A stretch of DNA of 64,000 bases, from contig NZ_WHOM01000065.1 of NCBI RefSeq assembly GCF_009739465.1, forward strand, positions 182,293 through 246,292, given 5' to 3'. The notes below the pieces were generated by a model. That model was not told the origin of the DNA, made no database searches, and worked only from the letters and a program-made list of their open reading frames with translations. Below, piece after piece: positions 41,009 through 49,300 of this stretch (positions are counted from its first letter, which is position 1; each line of letters opens with the position of its first letter). Origin of the DNA: Streptomyces apocyni (GTDB taxonomy: Bacteria; Actinomycetota; Actinomycetes; Streptomycetales; Streptomycetaceae). Position numbers and translations under genes: made by a program.

Positions 41009-41809
41009 TCAGTACCGCTGGTTGAGATAACCGAGCAGTTCCTCGTGGAGCTGGCCGTTGGAGGCCGCCGCGTTTCCACTGTGCGGGCCGGGCGTGCCGT
41101 CCAGGCCGGTGAAACTGCCGCCCGCCTCCGTCACGATGATCGCGTTCGCCGCCATGTCCCAGAGCGAGAGCTCCGGCTCGGCGCAGAGGTCCACCGAGCC
41201 CTCGGCGACCATCATGTACGGCCAGAAGTCGCCGTAGCCACGGGTGCGCCAGCACGCGCGCGTCAGGTCGAGGAAGCCGTCAAGGCGCCCCTGCTCCTCC
41301 CAGCCACTGAGCGAGGAGTACGCGAACGAGGCGTCGGAGATCCGCGACACCTGGGAGACGTGCAGCCGGGTCGCGGACGTCAGACTGCGGCCCGTGTACG
41401 CGCCCGCGCCCTTCGCCGCCCACCAGCGGCGCCCCAGCGCCGGTGCGGAGACCACGCCCACCACCGGCTGGTAGCCGCCCTCGCCCGCTTCCATCAGGGA
41501 GATCAGCGTCGCCCAGACCGGAACGCCGCGTACGTAGTTCTTGGTGCCGTCGATCGGGTCGATCACCCAGCGGCGCGGTCCGGTGCCCTCGATGCCGTAC
41601 TCCTCGCCCAGGATCGCGTCCCGCGGCCTGGCGCGCTGCAACTGCCCGCGGATCAATTCCTCGGCGTTCTTGTCGGCCTCGCTGACCGGCGTCATGTCCG
41701 GCTTCGTCTCGACCTTCAGGTCCAGCGCCTTGAAGCGCTCCATGGTCGCGCGGTCGGCGGCGTCGGCCAGCACATGGGCGAGGCGGAGGTCATCGTGGAA
41801 GTCGGACAT
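41009..41809 (-). CDS. hisN: Histidinol-phosphatase HisN (inositol monophosphatase-like)
   Basis: A 266-residue magnesium-dependent phosphatase of the inositol-monophosphatase fold. Metal ligands are seen in ILGEEYG and WVIDPIDGTKNYVRG, and in the C-terminal ELSLWDMAANAIIVTEAGG. In actinobacteria this branch is HisN, which makes histidinol from histidinol phosphate. TACTGT six bases before ATG 41809 predicts a leaderless mRNA, and supports this start over an upstream in-frame one. Confidence 0.88.
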   Translation of the reverse strand: MSDFHDDLRLAHVLADAADRATMERFKALDLKVETKPDMTPVSEADKNAEELIRGQLQRARPRDAILGEEYGIEGTGPRRWVIDPIDGTKNYVRGVPVWATLISLMEAGEGGYQPVVGVVSAPALGRRWWAAKGAGAYTGRSLTSATRLHVSQVSRISDASFAYSSLSGWEEQGRLDGFLDLTRACWRTRGYGDFWPYMMVAEGSVDLCAEPELSLWDMAANAIIVTEAGGSFTGLDGTPGPHSGNAAASNGQLHEELLGYLNQRY

Positions 41810-41821
41810 GGCCGAACAGTA
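41810..41821 (-). promoter_or_regulatory. -10 element of the leaderless hisN mRNA
   Basis: On the minus strand TACTGT (41821-41816) stands six bases before the hisN ATG; no Shine-Dalgarno is present. Confidence 0.5.
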
Positions 41822-41936
41822 TCGAGCGCCGTCCACGTCAGCCACATGGCCCCGACCCTGTCGTGCCCCTTGACAGTGCCGTCAGGCGCGTCAACTCTGG
41901 CACCGAGCCGCGGAGCCGATCGGCTGGGAGGCGATG

Positions 41937-42521
41937 ATGCCCGCAGCGCGCGAAGCCTTACTGGAAGCGGCGTACACCGCGCTGCTGCACCGCCCGTGGA
42001 GTGCCGTGCGGATGGTTGACGTCGCCGCCACCGCCGGGGTCTCCCGGCAAACCCTGTACAACGAGTTCGGCAGCAAGGACGGGCTGGCCAGGGCCCTGGT
42101 GCGCCGGGAGGCCGACGGCTACCTGGCCGGGCTCGACCGGGCGCTCGGCCACGGCGGACTCGAGGCCGCGGCGGAGTGGACGGCGGCCATGGGCCGGGAC
42201 AACGCCCTGGTGTACGCCATCCTCACGGGCTGCTGGGGGCCGCGACTGCCCGCGCCGACGCTGGCGGCCGTGCCGTCCGGCTCCGCCGTCCCGGCCCAGC
42301 GCCGGGTGGACGGCGCGCTTCCGGCACCGGGGGAGCTGATGGCACTCGTACGGGACCGTGCGGTGGCCGCGCTCGGCCAGCCGGGTGCGACGCGGTCCGA
42401 GGCGGAGGAGTTGGCGCGGACCTGCGAGCTGGCGATGCGGCTCGCGTTGTCCTGTGTGGTGGCCCCGGCTGACGGCGGGGCGGCCCGCCTCGTCGGCGAC
42501 CTGCTGCCTCTGCGGGCCTAA
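41937..42521 (+). CDS. TetR-family transcriptional regulator
   Basis: A 194-residue regulator. The N-terminal helix-turn-helix is seen as VRMVDVAATAGVSRQTLYNE and FGSKDGLARALV. The rest is an all-helical ligand domain with no recognisable ligand class. ATG 41937 is favoured over ATG 41934 because GGGAGG is then five bases away. Its only close neighbour is the convergent SMR transporter gene, a plausible target. Confidence 0.85.
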   Translation: MPAAREALLEAAYTALLHRPWSAVRMVDVAATAGVSRQTLYNEFGSKDGLARALVRREADGYLAGLDRALGHGGLEAAAEWTAAMGRDNALVYAILTGCWGPRLPAPTLAAVPSGSAVPAQRRVDGALPAPGELMALVRDRAVAALGQPGATRSEAEELARTCELAMRLALSCVVAPADGGAARLVGDLLPLRA

Positions 42522-42534
42522 GGGGGGCGTCCCC

Positions 42535-42858
42535 CTAGTGCGCGCCGCCCGAAAGCTGCAAGCCGATGACGCCGACGATGACCAGCGTGATCGAGACCAG
42601 CTTCAGTGTGGAGACCACGTCGCCGAGGAAGACCATGCCGTAGATCGCCGTCCCCGCGGCACCGATGCCCGTCCACACCGCGTACGCGGGACCGACATCC
42701 AGTCGCTTCAGGGCGAGGGTCAGCAGCCCGAAGCTGCTCAGCGCGAAAGCCGCGAAGGAGATCGTTGGCCAGAGCCGGGTGAAACCGTGGGAGAGCTTGA
42801 GAGACACCGCGAATCCGGTCTCCAGTAGGCCAGCGACAATGACCAGCAGCCACGCCAT
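42535..42858 (-). CDS. SMR-family small multidrug/guanidinium exporter
   Basis: A 107-residue four-helix membrane protein of the small multidrug resistance family. The essential glutamate is in AGLLETGFAVSLKLS (helix 1), and helix 3 has GPAYAVWTGIGAAGTAIYG. SugE/Gdx and drug-type members cannot be separated safely by eye; it functions as a dimer, possibly with itself. GGGAGGG precedes ATG 42858. The gap to the convergent TetR gene is 13 bases. Confidence 0.88.
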   Translation of the reverse strand: MAWLLVIVAGLLETGFAVSLKLSHGFTRLWPTISFAAFALSSFGLLTLALKRLDVGPAYAVWTGIGAAGTAIYGMVFLGDVVSTLKLVSITLVIVGVIGLQLSGGAH

Positions 42859-42974
42859 GGTGTGTCCCTCCCGAGCTCAAGTGACCGCTCTGCGCCCGCC
42901 CGGCGGGGCTTCAGATCGCTGGATCGTCAGTTGAGATTATGCCCTTACCGTCGGCGTGTGGGGGTAAACACCCG

Positions 42975-43012
42975 CGGGATCAAGCGGGATCAGCGGGATC
43001 AAGCGGGATCAG
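42975..43012. repeat. 19-bp tandem repeat overlapping the rsgA stop
   Basis: Two perfect copies of CGGGATCAAGCGGGATCAG, each containing two CGGGATCA units. The second copy includes the rsgA stop codon. Confidence 0.85.
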
Positions 43013-44019
43013 TCGCCCTCGCGTCGTTCCCTGGTGGCCAGCAGCCTGCGCAGTGAGTACAGCCGTGCCGGGTCCGCGTGACCGTCGGCGACCCAGGAGT
43101 CCAGCGCGCAGTCCTGCTCGTCGTGGCTACAGGCGCGCGGGCAGCCCTCGGTGCCGGGTTCCAGATCGGGGAAGGCGTGGATGACCCGCGAGGGATCAAC
43201 GTGGTGCAGCCCGAAGGACCGTACGCCCGGAGTGTCGATCACCCAGCCCTCGGAGTCCGTCAGCGGAAGCGCGAGGGCGGATGTGGTGGTGTGGCGGCCA
43301 CGGCCGGTGACCGCGTTCACATGGCCGGTGCTACGCCGCCGCTCCTCTGGTACCAGCGCGTTGACCAGGGTCGTCTTGCCGACGCCCGAGTGCCCGACGA
43401 ACGCGGTGACATGGCCGTCCAGCAGCTCCTTGACCCGTGCCGCCGCCTCGCCGCCCGCCAGTTCCTCCCGGCTGGTGACGGCGTACGGGACACCGAGCGC
43501 GCCGTACGCCTTGAGGAGCGTGTCCGGCGGAGCCAGGTCGGCCTTGGTGAGGATCAGCAGGGGTTCGAGGCCCGCGTCATAGGCCGCCACCAGACAGCGG
43601 TCGATGAGCCGTGGCCGGGGCTCGGGGTCGGCGAGCGCGGTGACGATCGCCAGCTGGTCGGCGTTGGCGACGACCACGCGCTCGTACGGGTCGTCGTCGT
43701 CGGCCGTGCGCCGCAGCACCGAGGTGCGCTTCTCGATCCGGACGATCCGGGCCAGGGTGTCCTTCTTGCCGGACAGGTCACCGACGAGGGCGACCTGGTC
43801 GCCCACCACGGCGGCCTTGCGGCCCAGCTCACGCGCCTTCATCGCCATCACGACGCGGTCCTCGACGAGACAGGTCAGCCGCCCCCGGTCCACGGTGAGG
43901 ACCATGGCGTCCGCCGCGTCCTCGTGCTTGGGCCTGATGTTCGTACGTGGCCGGTTGCCCTTGCGGTTGGGGCGGACCCGGATGTCGTCCTCGTCGGGGT
44001 TCTTGCCGTAGCGGCGCAT
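43009..44019 (-). CDS. rsgA: Ribosome small-subunit GTPase RsgA
   Basis: A 336-residue circularly permuted GTPase that helps late 30S maturation. The G motifs occur in the order G4 (LTKADL), G1 (GHSGVGKTTLVN), G3 (DTPGV), which is the permuted order typical of RsgA/YjeQ; an N-terminal OB-like domain and the C-terminal zinc site (CPRACSHDEQDC) are present. ATG 44019 is four bases after the aroA stop, so the two genes form an operon. Confidence 0.93.
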   Translation of the reverse strand: MRRYGKNPDEDDIRVRPNRKGNRPRTNIRPKHEDAADAMVLTVDRGRLTCLVEDRVVMAMKARELGRKAAVVGDQVALVGDLSGKKDTLARIVRIEKRTSVLRRTADDDDPYERVVVANADQLAIVTALADPEPRPRLIDRCLVAAYDAGLEPLLILTKADLAPPDTLLKAYGALGVPYAVTSREELAGGEAAARVKELLDGHVTAFVGHSGVGKTTLVNALVPEERRRSTGHVNAVTGRGRHTTTSALALPLTDSEGWVIDTPGVRSFGLHHVDPSRVIHAFPDLEPGTEGCPRACSHDEQDCALDSWVADGHADPARLYSLRRLLATRERREGD

Positions 44020-44023
44020 GGTG

Positions 44024-45370
44024 TCAGTTGCTCCGGGCCCCGAGCATGTCCGTCCAGAGGCCGGGGAAGTCCGGGAGAGTCTTCGCCGTCGTGGCGACGT
44101 TCTCGATCTGTACGTCCTTGACCGCCAGGCCGATGATCGCGCCCGCGGTGGCCATGCGGTGATCGTGGTAGGTGTGGAAGATCCCGCCGTGCAGTCGGCG
44201 CGGGCGGATGTGCAGACCGTCGGCGGTCTCGGTGACGTCACCGCCGAGTTCGTTGATCTCCTTGGTGAGCGCCGCGAGGCGGTCGGTCTCGTGCAGCCTC
44301 AGGTGCGCGACACCGCGCAGCGTCGAGGGGGAGTCGGCGAGCGCGGCCACCGCCGCGATGCCCGGGGTGAGCTCGCCGACCTCGCCCAGATCCACGTCGA
44401 TGCCATGGATCGCGCCGGAACCGGTGAACGTCAGGCCCTGCTCGGTCAGCTCGCAGGAGCCACCCATCTCGGTGAAGATCTCCCGCAGCGCGTCACCCGG
44501 CTGGGTGGTGCGCTCGGGCCAGTCCGGGATGGTGACCCGGCCGCCGGTGATCAGGGCGGCGGCCAGGAACGGCTGGGCGTTGGACAGGTCGGGCTCGATG
44601 ACCAGATCGCGGCCGAGCAGCGCGCCGGGGGTGACCCGCCAGACGTTGGGCTCGCCACCGGACTCGGGTGAGTCGACCTGGGCGCCGACCGCGCGCAGCA
44701 TGTCGACCGTCATCCGGATGTGCGGCATGGAGGGCAGTCGGCCGCCCACATGGCGCACCTCCACGCCCTGGTTGAAGCGCGGGGCGGAAAGCAGCAGCGC
44801 GGAGACGAACTGGGAGGACGAGGAGGCGTCGATCTCGATCTGGCCGCCCTCCAGCGCACCGCCGCCGCGCACGGTCATCGGCAGCGCGCCGCGACCGTCG
44901 TCGTCGATCCTGGCGCCCAAGCCGCGCAGGGCGTCGATCACGCCGTTCAGCGGGCGCTCGTACGACCTGGGGTCGCCGTCGAACCGGACGTCGCCGTTGG
45001 CGAGGGTCGCCACCGGCGGCAGGAAGCGCATGACCGTACCGGCGTTGCCGACATCGACGGTGGCCGGGCCGTGCAGTCCGGAGGGGATGATCCGCCAGGC
45101 CTCGCCCGCGCCGTTCGCGCCCGTGGCCGACGAACTGGAGGAGACGGTCTCCTCGATGCCGACGCCCAGGGCGCGCAGTGCCCCGGCCATCAGCAAGGTG
45201 TCGCGGGAGCGCAGCGGGCGGCGCAGCCAGCCCGGCTCGGCGGCGAGCGCGGCCAGGACCAGGGCGCGGTTGGTGACCGATTTCGAGCCGGGCACGGGGA
45301 CCGTCGCGTGGATGGCTCCGCTCGCGAGCGGGGCGGGCCAGAGGGCGGAGTGCGCCGGGTTCTCGGTCAT
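44024..45370 (-). CDS. aroA: 3-phosphoshikimate 1-carboxyvinyltransferase (EPSP synthase)
   Basis: A 448-residue enzyme of the shikimate pathway that joins phosphoenolpyruvate to shikimate 3-phosphate. Substrate-binding motifs are VPGSKSVTNRALVLAALA near the start, LHGPATVDVGNAGTVMRFLP (with GNAGT), and RLHETDRLAALTKEINELGG. A Ser/Gly-rich insert (EETVSSSSSATGANGAG) lies near residue 80. TAAAGT seven bases before ATG 45370 predicts a leaderless mRNA. Followed by rsgA in the same operon. Confidence 0.95.
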   Translation of the reverse strand: MTENPAHSALWPAPLASGAIHATVPVPGSKSVTNRALVLAALAAEPGWLRRPLRSRDTLLMAGALRALGVGIEETVSSSSSATGANGAGEAWRIIPSGLHGPATVDVGNAGTVMRFLPPVATLANGDVRFDGDPRSYERPLNGVIDALRGLGARIDDDGRGALPMTVRGGGALEGGQIEIDASSSSQFVSALLLSAPRFNQGVEVRHVGGRLPSMPHIRMTVDMLRAVGAQVDSPESGGEPNVWRVTPGALLGRDLVIEPDLSNAQPFLAAALITGGRVTIPDWPERTTQPGDALREIFTEMGGSCELTEQGLTFTGSGAIHGIDVDLGEVGELTPGIAAVAALADSPSTLRGVAHLRLHETDRLAALTKEINELGGDVTETADGLHIRPRRLHGGIFHTYHDHRMATAGAIIGLAVKDVQIENVATTAKTLPDFPGLWTDMLGARSN

Positions 45371-45383
45371 GCCTCTTACTTTA
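45371..45383 (-). promoter_or_regulatory. -10 element of the leaderless aroA mRNA
   Basis: On the minus strand TAAAGT (45383-45378) is followed by seven bases and the ATG. Confidence 0.45.
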
Positions 45384-45467
45384 ATGGCTCGCACCGACAC
45401 CGGATCTTGATCAAACATGGCGAAACCCTGTCGAAACAGTGCCCAGGTAGCTGTCCGGGTAGCCAGG

Positions 45468-46196
45468 TCACCAGCCGAGCAGCCAGCGACCGCCGCCGAT
45501 CAGCGAGCACACCGAGACGACGTGGAAGAAGAACAGCCACAGTGTCGCGGGTACCCGGGTGAGACGCGCCAGCTGGTCGGCGTCCGAGTCCGAGGCGCCG
45601 CTGTGGCTCCGCTTCGCCTGGAGCTCGAACGCCGGTCGTACACCACCGATGAGCAGGAACCACACCACGGCGTACGCGAACCCGGCCTGCACCTCGGCGT
45701 CGGCGAGCCAGGACACCAGCAGGAAGGTACCCCCGGTCAGGACCACGGTGAGCGCGCCGTAGACGTTGCGGATCATCACCAGAAGCACGATGAGCAGGGC
45801 CGTCGCCAGCCACAGCAGCAGGGTGATGTGATTCGCGGCGAGCAGCCAGGCGCCGCCCAGGCCGAGCAGCGGGGGCGCGGTGTACCCGGAGGCGGCGGTG
45901 AGGATCATGCCGATGCCGGTGGGCCTGCCCCGGCTGACGGTGAGGCCGCTGGTGTCCGAGTGCAGCCGGATGCCCTCCAGCGTGCGGCCGGTGACCAGGG
46001 CTATCAGCCCGTGGCCGCCCTCGTGGGCGATGGTGATCGCGTTACGGGCTATCCGCCAGGTCCCCTGGGTGATCACCACGGCGAGGGCCGCGACGCCGGT
46101 GATGTACACCAGCCACGGTTCCGGGTCGGGCTGGGCGCTGAACACGCGGTCCCACAGGGTGGTCAGGGACGCGGAAGCGAGGGTGATGCTGTCCAT
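45468..46196 (-). CDS. M50B-like membrane metallopeptidase
   Basis: A 242-residue protein with about six membrane helices. The zinc motif HEGGH lies inside the second helix (NAITIAHEGGHGLIALVTG), as in intramembrane site-2-type peptidases. A second metal ligand motif of the NPDG type is not obvious. Substrates are unknown. It lies 97 bases downstream of aroA and may be read together with it or from its own start. Confidence 0.8.
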   Translation of the reverse strand: MDSITLASASLTTLWDRVFSAQPDPEPWLVYITGVAALAVVITQGTWRIARNAITIAHEGGHGLIALVTGRTLEGIRLHSDTSGLTVSRGRPTGIGMILTAASGYTAPPLLGLGGAWLLAANHITLLLWLATALLIVLLVMIRNVYGALTVVLTGGTFLLVSWLADAEVQAGFAYAVVWFLLIGGVRPAFELQAKRSHSGASDSDADQLARLTRVPATLWLFFFHVVSVCSLIGGGRWLLGW

Positions 46197-46236
46197 TGGG
46201 GGGATGAGCTCCTAGCCGCGAGAAAAATTGGCCGGT

Positions 46237-46276
46237 GCGTAGCACCGTCGTTGCGGGGTGGTGGCCGGGCGACGGG
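46237..46276 (+). repeat. Dispersed about 40-bp repeat, copy 2
   Basis: Starts GCGTAGC and ends CGGGCGACGGG, matching 30186-30225. It lies between the divergent M50 and SRAP genes. Here CCGTCG and CGACGG pair perfectly, where copy 1 has one wobble pair. Confidence 0.6.
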
Positions 46277-46298
46277 TGGGCCTGGCAGTGTGGCACGT

Positions 46299-47114
46299 AT
46301 GTGCGGTAGGTATGCGTCGAGTCGTCGGCCCGAGGATCTCGCGGGAATCTTTGAAATCGATAAGTGGGAGTCGGACGAGACTCTCGCCCCGGATTACAAC
46401 GTGGCGCCGACCAAAGAGGTTTACGCGGTCCTGGACCGCCCCCTTAAGGACGCCGAGAGCCCCGGTCCGGTTCGCCAGCTGCGCCGGCTCAAGTGGGGAC
46501 TCGTCCCCTCCTGGGCCAAGACGCCCGAAGGCGGCGCCCGGATGATCAACGCACGCGCGGAGACCCTCCACGAGAAGCCGTCCTTCCGCCGCGCCTTCAC
46601 CGCCCGCCGCTGCATCCTCCCGGCCGACGGCTACTACGAGTGGGTCACCGGCGAGACGGAGCGCCAGCTGGAGGTCGAGGGGAAGAAGAAGCGGCCGCGT
46701 AAACAGCCGTACTTCGTGACCCCGGCGGACGGTTCGGTCTTCGCGATGGCGGGCCTGTACGAGTTCTGGCGGGACCGCACGCTGCCCGACGACCACCCGG
46801 GCGCGTGGTGGGTCACCTGCTCCGTGATCACCACGGAGGCGGAGACCGGCCCGCTGGGCGTCGCCCCGGCCGACGGCCCGCGGTCGCTGGCCGATATCCA
46901 CCCGAGGATGCCGCTCATGCTGACGCCGGACCGCTGGGACGCCTGGCTCGACCCCGCGCGTACCGAGGTGGAGGACCTGCGGCCGCTGCTCGCCCCTCCT
47001 CCGGAGGGGCTGATGCGGGCCTACCCGGTCTCGATAGCGGTGAGTAACGTACGGAACAACGGGGCTGAGCTGCTGAAGGAACTGGACGGCCCGGAGGAGG
47101 GCACGCTCTTCTGA
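46299..47114 (+). CDS. SRAP-domain abasic-site crosslinking protein (YedK/HMCES)
   Basis: A 271-residue SRAP protein. It begins MCGRYAS, so removal of Met exposes Cys2, which forms a thiazolidine crosslink with abasic sites in single-stranded DNA and shields them. Other invariant parts are YNVAPT, LKWGLVPSWAK, NARAET, RRCILPADGYYEW and IHPRMPLML. The Cys2, the glutamate of YYEW and the His of IHPRMP are all present. A Lys/Arg-rich loop (GKKKRPRKQP) may add DNA binding. Confidence 0.92.
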   Translation: MCGRYASSRRPEDLAGIFEIDKWESDETLAPDYNVAPTKEVYAVLDRPLKDAESPGPVRQLRRLKWGLVPSWAKTPEGGARMINARAETLHEKPSFRRAFTARRCILPADGYYEWVTGETERQLEVEGKKKRPRKQPYFVTPADGSVFAMAGLYEFWRDRTLPDDHPGAWWVTCSVITTEAETGPLGVAPADGPRSLADIHPRMPLMLTPDRWDAWLDPARTEVEDLRPLLAPPPEGLMRAYPVSIAVSNVRNNGAELLKELDGPEEGTLF

Positions 47115-47187
47115 ACTCGTCTCTGAGCTCATCGCGGGGCTCATCTCTGAGCTCCCTCTTCTGAGGTCGTGTCCGGGGCACTATGGC

Positions 47188-47844
47188 GTGGTGACCCCGA
47201 ACACAAACCCCGAGATCGTCGAGACCGACGCCGGTGACGCCCGCATCACCTGGCACCCCGCCCAGCGCCCCCGTCCCCGCCTCGTCCTCGCCCTCAGCCA
47301 CGGCGCAGGCGGCGGCATCGAGTCCCGCGACCTCCGCGCGCTGGCCGCCGAACTGCCCGCGCACGGCGTCACCGTCGCCCTCGTCGAGCAGCCCTGGCGG
47401 GTCGCGGGGAAGAAGGTCGCCCCCGCGCCCAAGACCCTGGACGTGGGCTGGCGCGACCTGTGGCCCGCGCTGGCGCGCCCCGGCCTCCCGGTGATCTCCG
47501 GGGGCCGCAGCGCCGGAGCGCGCGTCGCCTGCCGTACGGCGACGGAGCTGGGCGCCTGTGCCGTACTGGCTCTGAGCTTCCCGCTGCACCCCCCGGGCAA
47601 GCCCGAGAAGTCCCGCGCCGACGAACTCCTCGGCGCCGGGGTGCCGACGCTGGTCGTCCAGGGCGGCAACGACCCCTTCGGGAAGCCCGCGGAGTTCCCG
47701 AAAGGTTCCTACGACCTGGTGGAGATCCCGTACGGCGACCATGGGTTCGCCGTAGCCAAGAAGGCGCCCATCGAGCAGGACGAGGCTGTGGCGCGTATCA
47801 CCGAGGAAGTCACCGCCTGGGTCAAGGGCCTTCGGGAATGTTGA
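47188..47844 (+). CDS. Alpha/beta-hydrolase family protein (KANL3/dienelactone-type)
   Basis: A 218-residue hydrolase. The oxyanion-side motif is LSHGAGGG, the nucleophile elbow is GGRSAGAR (Ser), the acid is probably in VVQGGNDPFG, and the His in YGDHGFAV. All of the triad is present. GTG 47188 and GTG 47191 are both possible starts; no clear Shine-Dalgarno is seen. The SigR-type promoter of sigR begins inside its last codons. Confidence 0.8.
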   Translation: MVTPNTNPEIVETDAGDARITWHPAQRPRPRLVLALSHGAGGGIESRDLRALAAELPAHGVTVALVEQPWRVAGKKVAPAPKTLDVGWRDLWPALARPGLPVISGGRSAGARVACRTATELGACAVLALSFPLHPPGKPEKSRADELLGAGVPTLVVQGGNDPFGKPAEFPKGSYDLVEIPYGDHGFAVAKKAPIEQDEAVARITEEVTAWVKGLREC

Positions 47845-47860
47845 GGCTGTGTTCGATGTT
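47834..47860 (+). promoter_or_regulatory. SigR-type autoregulatory promoter of sigR
   Basis: GGGAAT (47834-47839), exactly 18 bases, then GTT (47858-47860). This matches the SigR consensus and corresponds to the known autoregulated p2 promoter of sigR in Streptomyces coelicolor. It overlaps the end of the hydrolase gene. Confidence 0.8.
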
Positions 47861-47906
47861 GTCGGGGACGTCGGTACGAAGCACAGTGTGAGAGGGAGTC
47901 CGCCGC

Positions 47907-48125
47907 ATGGGTTCGACCATCTGCCCGTCAGTCGATCGCCACCGCCCTTCGGCGGCCGCGTCGCCAGCGACTCCTTCTGATCGCCGCGTCAAGGCCGCTG
48001 ACCTGGAGAAGTCCATGCTGGCAGCGGCCAAGACCGCTCGTATTCGAGCGGCGGGCAGGCGGGAACGTCGTCTATCCTCCGATTCGAGCGGGTCCGGTAC
48101 CGGTCTCGCCACATCGTTGGAGGAG
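47907..48125 (+). other. sigR: N-terminal extension coding for the long sigma-R isoform
   Basis: ATG 47907, with AGGGAG eight bases before it, opens 73 codons in frame with sigR. In S. coelicolor the inducible promoter yields a longer, unstable SigR' isoform made from an upstream start; this reading fits. The segment is basic and Ala/Ser-rich. TATCCT near 48073 could be the -10 of the constitutive promoter for the short form. Confidence 0.65.
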
Positions 48126-48785
48126 GTGGGTCCGGTCACTGGGACCGACGACGGCCGAGTGGAAGAGACGGCAGAGGAGTCGGCTACCGAGCGCAACGCC
48201 CGCTTCGAGGCGACCGCGCTCGAGTTCCTCGACCAGATGTATTCGGCCGCCCTGCGCATGACGCGCAACCCGGCCGACGCGGAGGACCTGGTGCAGGAGA
48301 CCTACGCCAAGGCGTACGCGTCCTTCCACCAGTTCCGAGAGGGCACCAACCTCAAGGCCTGGCTGTACCGCATCCTTACCAACACCTTCATCAACTCGTA
48401 TCGCAAGAAGCAGCGCGAACCCCAGCGCAGCGCCGCCGAGGACATCGAGGACTGGCAGCTGGCGCGCGCGGAGTCGCACATGTCCACCGGTCTGCGCTCC
48501 GCCGAGTCGCAGGCCCTGGATCATCTGCCGGACTCTGACGTGAAGTCGGCGCTCCAGGCGATTCCCGAAGAGTTCCGTATCGCGGTCTATCTGGCAGACG
48601 TCGAGGGCTTTGCCTACAAGGAGATCGCGGACATCATGGGAACACCCATCGGCACGGTGATGTCCCGGCTGCACCGGGGCCGCCGTCAACTGCGCGGCAT
48701 GCTGGAGGACTACGCCCGTGAGCGCGGGCTGGTTCCGGCGGGCGCGGCTCAGGCGTCGAACGATCGGAAAGGCTCAGGCTCATGA
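48126..48785 (+). CDS. sigR: ECF sigma factor SigR (thiol-oxidative stress)
   Basis: The short form is 219 residues from GTG 48126 (it begins MGPVTGTD, as in S. coelicolor). Region 2 has RMTRNPADAEDLVQETYAKA and FREGTNLKAWLYRILTNTFI, region 4 has IPEEFRIAVYLADVEGFAYK and MGTPIGTVMSRLHRGRRQL. SigR directs thioredoxin, mycothiol and protein quality-control genes and is held by RsrA until disulfide stress. The TGA overlaps the rsrA ATG, so the two are translationally coupled. Confidence 0.96.
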   Translation: MGPVTGTDDGRVEETAEESATERNARFEATALEFLDQMYSAALRMTRNPADAEDLVQETYAKAYASFHQFREGTNLKAWLYRILTNTFINSYRKKQREPQRSAAEDIEDWQLARAESHMSTGLRSAESQALDHLPDSDVKSALQAIPEEFRIAVYLADVEGFAYKEIADIMGTPIGTVMSRLHRGRRQLRGMLEDYARERGLVPAGAAQASNDRKGSGS

Positions 48786-49117
48786 GCTGCGGAGATCCGC
48801 ATGAGACGGACTGCTCAGAGGTCCTGGACCACCTCTATGAGTTCCTGGACCGAGAGATGCCCGACAGCGACTGCAACAAGTTCGAGTCGCACTTCGAGGA
48901 GTGCTCTCCGTGCCTGGAGAAGTACGGCCTCGAACAGGCGGTCAAGAAGCTGGTCAAGCGCTGCTGCGGGCACGACGACGTACCGACCGATCTGCGGTCG
49001 AAGGTCATGGGGCGGATCGACCTGATCCGCTCGGGACAGGCTGTGCCCGACCAGGACATCACGGCCCAGGACTTCACGGCGTCGGCTGATCTGCCGATCG
49101 CTGGCAACGAGGCCTAG
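48782..49117 (+). CDS. rsrA: Zinc-binding redox anti-sigma factor RsrA
   Basis: A 111-residue anti-sigma factor. Every residue known to matter in S. coelicolor RsrA sits at the same number: zinc ligands Cys11, His37, Cys41 and Cys44 (HFEECSPC), and Cys3, Cys31, Cys61 and Cys62. Disulfide stress oxidises the trigger cysteines, releases zinc and frees SigR. ATG overlaps the sigR stop. Confidence 0.96.
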   Translation: MSCGDPHETDCSEVLDHLYEFLDREMPDSDCNKFESHFEECSPCLEKYGLEQAVKKLVKRCCGHDDVPTDLRSKVMGRIDLIRSGQAVPDQDITAQDFTASADLPIAGNEA

Positions 49118-49300
49118 CTCGGGCCTGGTTCCCGTTCGGGGCAGCGGTCCGCTGTCACCCGAAGGTGCTAATCCACGGCCGCAGAGCCGGGCGAATCCGA
49201 CGTAGCCCTCTCCCGCCGCGCGCCACCGCCCTATTCTCCGGATGCTGACCGGGCACGCCACCCGCGTGCCCTGACCAGCGTCACGGTGAGGAGGGGACGG

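Noticed and set aside
42859..43008. Guanidine riboswitch upstream of the SMR gene
   Set aside because: None of the recognisable ykkC-class conserved segments was found on the minus strand; only tandem repeats are seen.
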